DNA of 32,909 bases from Myxococcaceae bacterium (lineage in GTDB: Bacteria > Myxococcota > Myxococcia > Myxococcales > Myxococcaceae), in NCBI GenBank assembly GCA_020247085.1, contig JADCJJ010000401.1:1-32909 (forward strand), in the 5' to 3' direction. Positions 25,086-31,949 of the stretch are shown in pieces (position 1 is the stretch's first letter; every line of letters begins with the position of its first letter). Under the pieces are notes generated by a model, which saw only the letters and a list, made by a program, of their open reading frames with translations, searched no databases and was not told the DNA's origin. Made by a program: the position numbers and the translations under genes.

Positions 25086-25157
25086 GGGCCCATAGCTCAA
25101 CGGTAGAGCTGGCCGCTCATAACGGCTTGGTTGCAGGTTCGAATCCTGCTGGGCCCA
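25086..25157 (+). tRNA. tRNA with anticodon CAU, probably tRNA-Ile2
   Basis: Folds into a full cloverleaf of 72 bases: acceptor GGGCCCA/TGGGCCC, D-arm GCTC/GAGC with a 7-base loop, anticodon stem GGCCG/CGGCT around CTCATAA (anticodon CAT), 5-base variable loop TGGTT, T-arm GCAGG/CCTGC with loop TTCGAAT, discriminator A73. CCA is not encoded. It is not an initiator: base pair 1-72 is G-C and the GGG/CCC anticodon-stem pairs are absent. C4-G69 and C5-G68 match the known TilS (lysidine) identity pairs, and the TTGGT region resembles tRNA-Ile2. An elongator tRNA-Met remains possible. Confidence 0.93.
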
Positions 25158-25162
25158 CTGAC

Positions 25163-25675
25163 ATGTCCCGCTCGTTCGAACTGCTGTCCGAGGCCTGCGC
25201 CGGCCTGCCGTACCGCGCGCGCAAGATGTTCGGCGGCTACGGCTTCTTCGCGGCCAACGGCGGCATGTTCGCGGGCATCGTGACGAACGACGAGGTGGTC
25301 TTCAAGCTGGCCGACGAGGCGGCGCGGACCGAGCTCATCGCCGCCGGTGGACACCCGTGGACGTTCGAGGGCGGCGGCCGGGCGATGACGATGCAAGCGT
25401 GGATCGTCGTGCCCGAGGACTTCTACGACGACCCCGAGCGCCTGGCGGCGTGGGCGTCCCGTGCGCACCGGCTGGTGCCCGGGAAGCTCGCGGCGCGCGC
25501 GAAGGGTCGCGCCTCGAGGCGGCCCGGCGCCGGAGCAGCCCCCCCGCCAGCACGTCCGCGGGCACGGGCCCCTCGCCAGAGCGCGGCGGCGCCCGGTGGG
25601 GCTGCGTCGAAGGCGCAGAAGGCGGGCACGACGCGGCGCCGGCCTGGCGGTGGTTCGAGGAGGCCGCGGCGCTGA
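25163..25675 (+). CDS. TfoX N-terminal domain protein with a basic tail
   Basis: 170 residues. Residues 1-105 are a TfoX/Sxy N-terminal domain: ARKMFGGYGFFAANGGMFAGI, then VFKLADEA and the C-terminal pair of helices ending WASRAHRLVPGK. TfoX/Sxy is a competence regulator in gamma-proteobacteria, but the isolated N-domain in other phyla has no proven role. The last 60 residues are Arg/Ala/Pro/Gly-rich, disordered and positively charged, and could bind nucleic acid. The ATG at 25163 is only 6 bases after the last tRNA base, with no Shine-Dalgarno sequence; the domain starts here, so a later start is unlikely. Confidence 0.85.
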   Translation: MSRSFELLSEACAGLPYRARKMFGGYGFFAANGGMFAGIVTNDEVVFKLADEAARTELIAAGGHPWTFEGGGRAMTMQAWIVVPEDFYDDPERLAAWASRAHRLVPGKLAARAKGRASRRPGAGAAPPPARPRARAPRQSAAAPGGAASKAQKAGTTRRRPGGGSRRPRR

Positions 25676-25771
25676 AGGCCCCCAGGAGCGCTCCACGCGT
25701 GCAGCTCGGTGAAGCGAGGGCTCTCGTCAGGCGGTGCGCGCCGCGCAGCGACGGGCGAGTCGGAGCCCGAG

Positions 25772-26614
25772 TCAAGCGCGCACGCCGGGCGGCAGGCGTC
25801 GCACGGTGACGAGCCAGTCAGTCGAGCCGAGGGGGTTCCCGTCGTAGGGCGCGTGGTGGGCGCCGACCGCCACGAAGTCGTCGGGCAGTTCGACCCGGCC
25901 GGCGTCGCCGACGAGCACGAGGCGCCCCAGGGCGGCGTGCGAGCGCAGCCAGGGCACGAGGCGCGCGGTGATGGCCGCGTCGAACGACAGGTCTCCGACG
26001 AGCACCACGTCGCACGCCAGGTCGGCGGGCGGGCGCGCGAGGGGGTCGTCGACCACGGCCTCGAGCAGCGCGCGCGGCGCGCCTCGAGCGCCACCGAGCC
26101 TGGCGCCCTCGCCAGCACCACCTTGAGGCCCACTGCGACGCGCGCGCAGACGCCCGGGGCCGCCGCCGCCCACCGGGGCCGCCGCAGCGGGCGCGTCGGC
26201 CGCCAGGTCCCCGACCGCGCCACCTGGCCCGCGGACAGACGTCCCCCGGCCGTCCAGGCCGTTGAGGGCGGCGTTCATCGAGGCGACGACGGCGGCGACC
26301 GGGTCGACGTCGGCGCAGACCACCACCGCCGCCCCGGCCTTCGCGGCAGCGAGCCCCTCGATGGCGCCACCGCTGCCGACGTCGAGCACGCGACGACCGG
26401 CGACCGCCTCGGGATGATCGAGCACCCAGCGCGCGAGGGCCTGCCCGCCCGGCCAGGCGACGGCCCAGTACGGCTGCGCGAGGCCCAACGCCGCCGCCTC
26501 CTCGGGCGTGGCGTGCCAGAGCGGACTCGACGGCATCAGCAGGTGCAGGCGCAGCTCGGGAACCAGCGGCACCACGCCCGGCTGCGTCACCTCCAGCACC
26601 AGCGCCCGGCTCAC
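25772..26614 (-). CDS. Class I SAM-dependent methyltransferase (nicotinamide-N-methyltransferase-like), likely compensated frameshift
   Basis: 280 residues. The first 120 match small NNMT/ETFB-lysine-methyltransferase-like enzymes: QPYWAVAWPGGQALAR, motif I VLDVGSGGAIEGLA (76-89), acidic CADVDP at 100-105, then NAALNGL. The end of the core, LACDVVLVGDLSFDAAI, is also normal. Between them lies a 60-80-residue Gly/Ala/Arg-rich insertion. From about 26165 to 26075 G/C third-position bias moves to another frame, which reads RVAVGLKVVLARAPGSVALE; the two flanking sites are GC-repeat runs. A pair of compensating indels (biological or assembly) is likely. The GTG start at 26614 overlaps the ribE stop (GTGA). 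Substrate unknown. Confidence 0.78.
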   Translation of the reverse strand: MSRALVLEVTQPGVVPLVPELRLHLLMPSSPLWHATPEEAAALGLAQPYWAVAWPGGQALARWVLDHPEAVAGRRVLDVGSGGAIEGLAAAKAGAAVVVCADVDPVAAVVASMNAALNGLDGRGTSVRGPGGAVGDLAADAPAAAAPVGGGGPGRLRARRSGPQGGAGEGARLGGARGAPRALLEAVVDDPLARPPADLACDVVLVGDLSFDAAITARLVPWLRSHAALGRLVLVGDAGRVELPDDFVAVGAHHAPYDGNPLGSTDWLVTVRRLPPGVRA

Positions 26615-27243
26615 CTCACGAAGCCCGCGAGGCGCAGCTGCTCCTCGGTGAGGCCTCCCCGCGCGCCGACCATCTTCGCGACGAACTTGCCGACGATGTC
26701 GGCCTCGAGGTTCACCGGCGCACCGACGCCCTTCGTCGAAAGGCTCGTCTTCGCCCACGTCTCGGGGATGAGCATCACGCCGAAGCGCTCGGCCGACACG
26801 TGCGTCAGCGTCAGCGAGACGCCGTCGATGCACACCGACCCCTTCTCGACGAAGAACGGCGCCAGCGCGCCGGGCAACGAGCACGACAGCCGCCAGGAGC
26901 CACCGTCGGGCCGCACCTCGAGCACCTCGGCCACGCCGTCGACGTGCCCCTGCACCCAGTGGCCGCCGAGCCGGTCACCCACCCGAAGCGCCTTCTCGAG
27001 GTTGACGCGCGTACCGGCCTGCCAGCGCCCCAGCGTCGTCCGCCCGAGCGTCTCAGGCGCGGCCTGCACCTTGAACGACGGGCCCCGCCACTCCACGACG
27101 GTCAGGCACACGCCGTCGCAACTGATGGACTCTCCCCGCCGGAAGTCGGCGGGGTCGAACCCACTGCGGATCCACACGTCGGTGACCCCGCCGGCGGTGA
27201 GCTGCTCGACGGTGCCGACGTCCTGCACGAGGCCGGTGAACAT
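26611..27243 (-). CDS. ribE: Riboflavin synthase alpha subunit
   Basis: 210-residue riboflavin synthase, which dismutates two molecules of 6,7-dimethyl-8-ribityllumazine into riboflavin plus the pyrimidine precursor. It begins with the family signature MFTGLVQDVG and has two lumazine-binding barrels: the first with ISCDGVCLTVV and NLEKALRVGDRLGGHWVQGHVDG, the second with VCIDGVSLTLT and VNLEADIVGKFVAKM. Length is normal. No FMN riboswitch precedes it, and ribD, ribBA and ribH are not in the window. Its stop overlaps the methyltransferase start. Confidence 0.96.
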   Translation of the reverse strand: MFTGLVQDVGTVEQLTAGGVTDVWIRSGFDPADFRRGESISCDGVCLTVVEWRGPSFKVQAAPETLGRTTLGRWQAGTRVNLEKALRVGDRLGGHWVQGHVDGVAEVLEVRPDGGSWRLSCSLPGALAPFFVEKGSVCIDGVSLTLTHVSAERFGVMLIPETWAKTSLSTKGVGAPVNLEADIVGKFVAKMVGARGGLTEEQLRLAGFVR

Positions 27244-27290
27244 GCGCCGCTCCTAACAGCCCCCAGCGCCGCCGGCCGCGGCGAGCATCG

Positions 27291-27827
27291 TCAGGTACGC
27301 TTCTTTCGCCTGGCCTTCGCCGCGCCCTCCTCCTTCTTCGCGACGCCGGCTTCGTCCAGCATGTCGAGGAACTCGACGATGCGACTGTCGGCCTTGCGAA
27401 GGCGCCGCGACAACATGTGGCAGATGTTCTGCAGGATGATGATGTAGGCCGTGTGGTCTGACTTGTAGAGGTTCCACAGATCGACGTTCGTGAGCACGTA
27501 CGTCGTCGTCTTCTTCTTGACGACGCACGTCGCGCTGCGCGGCTGCCGCTCGATGAGCGACATCTCGCCGAAGGTGTCTCCGGGCCCGAGGCGGACGATG
27601 GGCACCAGGTTGCCGCGCGTTGACTTCCGCGCCACCTCGATCTCGCCGTCGCGGATCACATACATCGCGCGCCCGAACTCGCCCTCGCTGAAGACCCGGT
27701 CGCCGGGCGCCCAGGTCTGCTCCTCGAGGAAGTCGATGAGGTTGTCGAGTCGCGGCCCCGTGAGGTCGATGAAGATGGGGACGCTCTTGAGGAACGTGAC
27801 GACGCCAGGGTCTCGCTTGACGCTCAT
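27291..27827 (-). CDS. Cyclic-nucleotide-binding domain protein
   Basis: 178-residue protein with a single cNMP-binding domain. The beta-roll runs from VPIFIDLTGPRLDNLIDFLE through PGDRVFSEGE and the phosphate-binding cassette FGEMSLIERQPRSAT (86-100), which keeps the Glu and Arg that contact cyclic nucleotide ribose and phosphate. After it come a helical segment (RRLRKADSRIVEFLDML) and a Lys/Arg-rich tail. No helix-turn-helix DNA-binding domain is present, so it is not a Crp-type regulator and may sense cAMP or c-di-GMP and bind a partner. The ATG at 27827 fits the domain start; a TTG at 27884 is less likely. It is divergent from the calpain gene. Confidence 0.87.
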   Translation of the reverse strand: MSVKRDPGVVTFLKSVPIFIDLTGPRLDNLIDFLEEQTWAPGDRVFSEGEFGRAMYVIRDGEIEVARKSTRGNLVPIVRLGPGDTFGEMSLIERQPRSATCVVKKKTTTYVLTNVDLWNLYKSDHTAYIIILQNICHMLSRRLRKADSRIVEFLDMLDEAGVAKKEEGAAKARRKKRT

Positions 27828-27879
27828 GCTCAACACGCTGCCACAGCGCACCGCAGGCAGCCTCAGGAATTCTTGGCCA

Positions 27880-27975
27880 TGCAACCAGCTGCTTTCACGA
27901 ATGAATCAAGCCTCAGAAACTCTGTCGGCCGATGTCGGATAATTTAATCGAAGATTGAGCTGAGGTTTTTTCACG
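27880..27975. promoter_or_regulatory. AT-rich divergent control region (cNMP-binding gene / calpain gene)
   Basis: Much more AT-rich than the rest of the window. It contains GATAAT at 27938-27943 (5 of 6 matches to a -10 box on the plus strand) with no clear -35, AATTTAATC just after it, and a T6 run at 27965-27970. Probably holds promoters for one or both divergent genes. Confidence 0.35.
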
Positions 27976-28033
27976 CTCGCACCCGTCTTCTGCTTTCGTC
28001 CTGCGACTCCTCGTCGTCCTGCCGGATTTCCCC

Positions 28034-29797
28034 ATGCCCATTCGATTCAACGACACCAGCCTCGGCGCCGCCTACTCGACGTTCGAGGCGCAGCGGCGCA
28101 GCAACCCGAACCTCAAGCTGGGGCAGGAGCAGGTGCTGCAGCTGGTGGCGCTGGTCGGCGACGGCCACCGGGGGTGGTCGGCGAGCAAGGTGGCCAGCGA
28201 GCTGAAGAAGCCGGGGCTGTCGCGTGAGCAGCAGCTCGCCCTCGTCAAGGGCGGCATGACGGCGTCGGAGAAGCTCGATCTCGCGGCGATCCTCGACCAG
28301 GGCACGGTGCCGCTCGAGCCGGGCGCGCGCCAGTTCCTCGAGGCGGTGCTCGACCGGTCGAGCCCGCAACCGCCGCCTCCGCCGCCCGCTTCGAACGGGC
28401 TGTCGATCTCAGGCGATCAGAAGAACGGGCTGTCGGGCGTGACGAAGGCGGGCGCGACCATCGAGGCCATCAACATTTCGACGGCGCCGACGGGCCGGCT
28501 CCACATGGACGACACGGCGGTCATCGGAAAGGCCGACGCCTCGGGCCGCTTCTCGATGGCGAAGCTCACCGGCGACCAGGCGATGCGCGAGGGCGACCTC
28601 GTCAGGATGCGGGCGCGCTACGCCGACGGCTCCACCTCGGACTGGGTGACGGTGAAGGCCACCGGCATCGCGGCCAAGGACACCAGCAACGCGGCCGTCG
28701 CCCTCTTCCGCATCGGGCTCACCGACGCCGGCACCGGCAAGGTGTCGGTCGCCAACATCAACGCGAGCCGGCAGGTCTCGGAGCCAGGCGCCCAGCTCCA
28801 GTTCACCAACCTGCGCAGCGGCGAGAAGACGAAGGTCACTGTCACCGAGACCGGCGGCTTCCCCGAGGGGTTCTCACTCAACGGCAAGGCCGGGGACTCG
28901 TTCTCGGTCGCCGCCAGCGACGGCGTGAACAACACCGGCTTCACCGAGCTGGTAGGCAACGTGACGGTGCCCGGCGGCGCGCCGTCGGGCCGAGACCTCA
29001 TCCCCGACCCGGCGCTGCACAAGGACGAGCTCGATGCCGCCGGCAAGCCGCGCTTCAGCAAGGCGACGTTCACCGGGCCCCTCTTCATCGACGGCGCGCG
29101 CGCCGAGGACGTGCAGCAGGGGCAGATCGGCGACTGCTACTTCCCGGCGGCGATGGCGGCCATCGCCAAGGCCAACCCCGACGCCATCAACAACCTGGTG
29201 AAGGACAACGGCAACGGCACCTACACGGTGACCTTCAAGGAGAAGGACTGGGCGACGGGGCGCTTCAAGGACGTTCCGGTCACGGTCGACGGCGACCTCT
29301 GGGCGCGCTCCTACGGCGGGCCCCTCTACGGCCGCAGCGCCAATAGCTCCGACACCCGGAAGATGGAGCTGTGGTTTCCGCTCGTCGAGAAGGCCTACGC
29401 GCAGTGGAAGGGCAGCTACGACACCATCGGTAACGGCGGGCATTCGAGCGACGTCTTCGAGGCGGTGCTCGGCCGTGAGGGCCAGCAGATGAGCATCTAT
29501 GCCGGCAACCTCGACCGCGTCTTCGACACCATCAAGAAGGCCGTCGACGCGAAGCAGCCAGTGGCCGCCGGGACGTACGGCGAGAGCGAAGAGGCCCGCT
29601 ACACGAACTCGGGCGTCTACGCCGACCATGCCTATTCCATCCTCGGGTACGAGCAGACGGGCAGCGAGAAGTACGTCGTGTTGCGCAACCCCTGGGGTGA
29701 GTCGGAGCCCTCGGGCAACGGGGCCAACGACGGCATCTTCAAGTTGAAGCTGCAGGACTTCGCGAAGCTGTACCAGAACGTGATGTACCTGAACTGA
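28034..29797 (+). CDS. Calpain-family (C2) cysteine protease with N-terminal modules
   Basis: 587 residues. Residues 1-105 form a helical domain (QEQVLQLVALVG, LSREQQLALVKGGMT). A Pro-rich linker follows (about 110-119), then two beta-sandwich-like modules (about 122-210 and 220-315), each with a GDxxxV or GDSFSV strand. The C-terminal 235 residues are a calpain catalytic domain: QQGQIGDCYFPAAMAAIA gives oxyanion Gln362 and nucleophile Cys368, YADHAYSILG gives His532, and LRNPWGESEP gives Asn552. No signal peptide and no calcium EF-hand. The same N-terminal modules recur in the frameshifted gene at 31950. A 117-residue gene follows after 9 bases. The substrate and the role of the modules are unknown. 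Confidence 0.92.
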   Translation: MPIRFNDTSLGAAYSTFEAQRRSNPNLKLGQEQVLQLVALVGDGHRGWSASKVASELKKPGLSREQQLALVKGGMTASEKLDLAAILDQGTVPLEPGARQFLEAVLDRSSPQPPPPPPASNGLSISGDQKNGLSGVTKAGATIEAINISTAPTGRLHMDDTAVIGKADASGRFSMAKLTGDQAMREGDLVRMRARYADGSTSDWVTVKATGIAAKDTSNAAVALFRIGLTDAGTGKVSVANINASRQVSEPGAQLQFTNLRSGEKTKVTVTETGGFPEGFSLNGKAGDSFSVAASDGVNNTGFTELVGNVTVPGGAPSGRDLIPDPALHKDELDAAGKPRFSKATFTGPLFIDGARAEDVQQGQIGDCYFPAAMAAIAKANPDAINNLVKDNGNGTYTVTFKEKDWATGRFKDVPVTVDGDLWARSYGGPLYGRSANSSDTRKMELWFPLVEKAYAQWKGSYDTIGNGGHSSDVFEAVLGREGQQMSIYAGNLDRVFDTIKKAVDAKQPVAAGTYGESEEARYTNSGVYADHAYSILGYEQTGSEKYVVLRNPWGESEPSGNGANDGIFKLKLQDFAKLYQNVMYLN

Positions 29798-29806
29798 GGC
29801 ACGCGA

Positions 29807-30160
29807 ATGGCCCTGCCCCCCGAGCCCATCGAAGAAGTGCTGCCGAGCGCCGCCTGGGTCGTCGAGGCCGAGGTGGCCGAGGTGCTGGCCACCGGCCCCG
29901 CGCCGCCGAAACCGACGGGTGTCCGGCCGGGGGCGACCAGCGTCGGGTACAAGGCGGCGGCGCAGACGGTGAAGCTGCGGGTGATGCGCGTGCTCAAGGG
30001 CGCGCCCACGACCGAGCTCGTCGTCGAGAAGCCCGTCGGCGCCTACTCCCTCAAGCCCGGCAACAAGGGGCCGTTCCTCGTCGACGCCGCGAAGACCATC
30101 CTCGGGCGCTACGGGCCCGACTCGTGGCACCCCGACCGGGTGAAGCAGGCGCTGGGCTGA
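29807..30160 (+). CDS. Small protein of unknown function, possible partner/inhibitor of the calpain
   Basis: 117 residues, no cysteine and no signal peptide. It starts at ATG 29807 with GAGG 7 bases upstream, only 9 bases after the calpain stop, so the two are almost certainly cotranscribed. Strand pattern SAAWVVEAEVAEVL, a Pro-rich loop, then TVKLRVMRVLKGAPTTELVV resembles the NTR/TIMP-like fold signature (VxAxVxxV ... VxLRVxxVLKG), a fold used by some protease inhibitors; this is a weak resemblance and an inference. The C-terminal half (SLKPGNKGPFLVDAAKTILG, RYGPDSWHPD) is not recognised. A cognate immunity or inhibitor role is plausible from position. Confidence 0.75.
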   Translation: MALPPEPIEEVLPSAAWVVEAEVAEVLATGPAPPKPTGVRPGATSVGYKAAAQTVKLRVMRVLKGAPTTELVVEKPVGAYSLKPGNKGPFLVDAAKTILGRYGPDSWHPDRVKQALG

Positions 30161-30180
30161 GGCGCCGGCCGCTCCGGTCA

Positions 30181-31416
30181 TCACCTTCGGGGGCGCGCGC
30201 TGCTGCCGGGCTCCGCACGGCGGGGCCCGGTCACCACCACCTCGACGGGGTCCGGGCCCGTGTCGGCATCACGTCGGTCGGTGGCCTCGTGCGTGGAGAA
30301 GGGGACAAGCGGCTCGGACGCCACCTCGTGCACCTCGAGCTCGAGGTACGCGGCGTCACCCGTCGGGGCCGCGTACCGAGCCTCGCCTCGCGAGGCGAGC
30401 CGCAGGGCGCCCATCGGCCGGTACTCGCGCAAGGGCGTTGACCAGCGCCGCGGCACCAGCGTCTTCCCGTCCTCGTCGAGCGCAGGGCGATCATCGGACC
30501 AGAAGTCGACGAGCGCGCCCGAGGCCGCGAAGACGAGCACGGAGCGGATCTCGTGCGGGCCGTTGGTGAACGTCGCCTCGACGCGTGTCGAGTCGAGCGC
30601 CCGCCAGCGAACCTTCGGGTCCAGCAGCGCCGCGGGTGAGAAGACCGCCATGTCGTTGAGCAGGGTCACCGTCTCGGTGCGCATGAAGTCAGCCCCGCCG
30701 ACGTCGACCACCGGGAGCACCGACAGCACCCGCACCCGCATGCTCGCGTCGGCCTCGGTGTAGGCGTGCAGGCCGTCGACCGGCACCCCGCCCCGGCTCG
30801 CCTTCATCCAGAAGAAGCGGCGTGGCGGCGAGAAGAAGTTCACCTGCTCGGCCTCGAACGGCATCCACGGAGCCGTCGCCCCGGAGCGGATTCTGCCGGT
30901 CATTCGCGCCCGAAAGCCCGCGGGGCGGGGCCTGCCGACGACGCCGGCGAAGCGCAGGTAGCGCTGCACGGGCGCTGGGAGCGCCGCGACGTCTGTCTCG
31001 GTGACGACGCCCGCGCTGCTCACCTGAGGGCCGCCCGCGCCGGCTTCGCGCACCAGGCCCTCGTACGCGGCCCGCAAGCCGAACGGCCCCCACGCCGCCC
31101 CGCCGTACACCACCGCGACGGCGAGGAGGGCGTTGCCGAGCGTGCCGAAGCGCGCGTCCTGCCAGGCCGTGGCGAGCACGAGCTGAGAGCTGACGAGACC
31201 GACGGCCCCGACGAGCCAGAACCACCGAGGCCAGGCGAGGAGCGCGACGACCCCGGCCATCAGCACGACGCCCGCGAGGCCCCAGGCGCCGGCCATGGCG
31301 CGAGTGATGGGCGTGCGCAGCGCCTCGAGCGGCGCCAGCCCCAGGCCCTTCACGACGCCGAGAGCGTGGAGCAGCGCGTGCGCGGAGAGCACCACGGCGA
31401 AGGCGATGCGGGCCAT
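30181..31416 (-). CDS. DUF6544-family membrane protein
   Basis: 411 residues from the ATG at 31416, which has a GAGGCGGGCGGC stretch upstream; the open frame extends 10 codons further. The N-terminal third contains about four transmembrane helices (MARIAFAVVLSAHALLHALG, then AWGLAGVVLMAGVVALLAWP, WLVGAVGLVSSQLVLATA and LGNALLAVAVVYGGAAW). The cytosolic or periplasmic remainder has the DUF6544 pattern LPAPVQRYLRFAGVVGRPRP, then PPRRFFWMKASRGG, VTLLNDMAVFSPAALL and ALVDFWSDDRP. Function is unknown for the family. It is convergent with the 117-residue gene, 20 bases apart, and faces away from the second calpain copy. Confidence 0.85.
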   Translation of the reverse strand: MARIAFAVVLSAHALLHALGVVKGLGLAPLEALRTPITRAMAGAWGLAGVVLMAGVVALLAWPRWFWLVGAVGLVSSQLVLATAWQDARFGTLGNALLAVAVVYGGAAWGPFGLRAAYEGLVREAGAGGPQVSSAGVVTETDVAALPAPVQRYLRFAGVVGRPRPAGFRARMTGRIRSGATAPWMPFEAEQVNFFSPPRRFFWMKASRGGVPVDGLHAYTEADASMRVRVLSVLPVVDVGGADFMRTETVTLLNDMAVFSPAALLDPKVRWRALDSTRVEATFTNGPHEIRSVLVFAASGALVDFWSDDRPALDEDGKTLVPRRWSTPLREYRPMGALRLASRGEARYAAPTGDAAYLELEVHEVASEPLVPFSTHEATDRRDADTGPDPVEVVVTGPRRAEPGSSARPRR

Positions 31417-31949
31417 GCCGCCCGCCTCATGCAACGAGCCGACCACGTCGTGCCCTCACCGGCGCTTCGGCGCACTCGACGGCCCACGCACTCGCCTGCG
31501 CCCAGGGGTGTCCGCCGCGCAAGCGCTGCGTCGGCAGCGCAGGCGGCGCGGCCAATGCGGCCTCACGGGGCGTGCCGTCGCCGGGCCCCGCGTCGCCACG
31601 AATGCCAGGGCCGCGTCCCCGGTCGTCGTCGAGAGCGCCTGGGGCTCGCTTCATCGCGACGAGCCGGGCTTGGAGACCGGGCGGCTTCGGCGCCAGCCGC
31701 TCGACGGCTGAACCGCCCGATGCAACCCTTCGCGCTCACGCCCCGCGCCCTTTGCCTCGCGCGCCCCGCCGCGCCCTCACCCGTGTCACCGACCACCACC
31801 GGGGCGGCCGGCCATGACCTTCCGAAAACCGGAACGAGCACCTCGAAGCACTCTCGCAGCGGTGCGCGTGGCGGCAGGGGCCGGCGTGGCAGGAGGCACG
31901 GTGTCGGCGCGGCCCCTGGCGTCGGACTCGCCTGCCCCGAGTCACCGCC
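31417..31949. other. 533-bp region without a supportable gene
   Basis: Open frames here lack domain motifs and consistent codon bias. Visible structure: a hairpin with GCGCTGC (31523-31529) pairing with GCAGCGC (31534-31540) around GTCG, with flanking CCGCC/GGCGG arms. A frame beginning at ATG 31814 stays open into the second calpain copy, but its third-position GC is low across 31950-32105, so I treat it as non-coding. Could hold decayed coding sequence. Confidence 0.5.

Noticed and set aside
23069-25093. 674-codon minus-strand frame opposite pckG
   Set aside because: Shadow of a strongly conserved enzyme gene; no recognisable motif.
25709-27256. 515-codon plus-strand frame opposite the methyltransferase and ribE
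   Set aside because: Antisense shadow; ribE has clear family signatures on the other strand.
27244-27290. FMN riboswitch upstream of ribE
   Set aside because: The gap is 47 bases and contains no RFN-like sequence.
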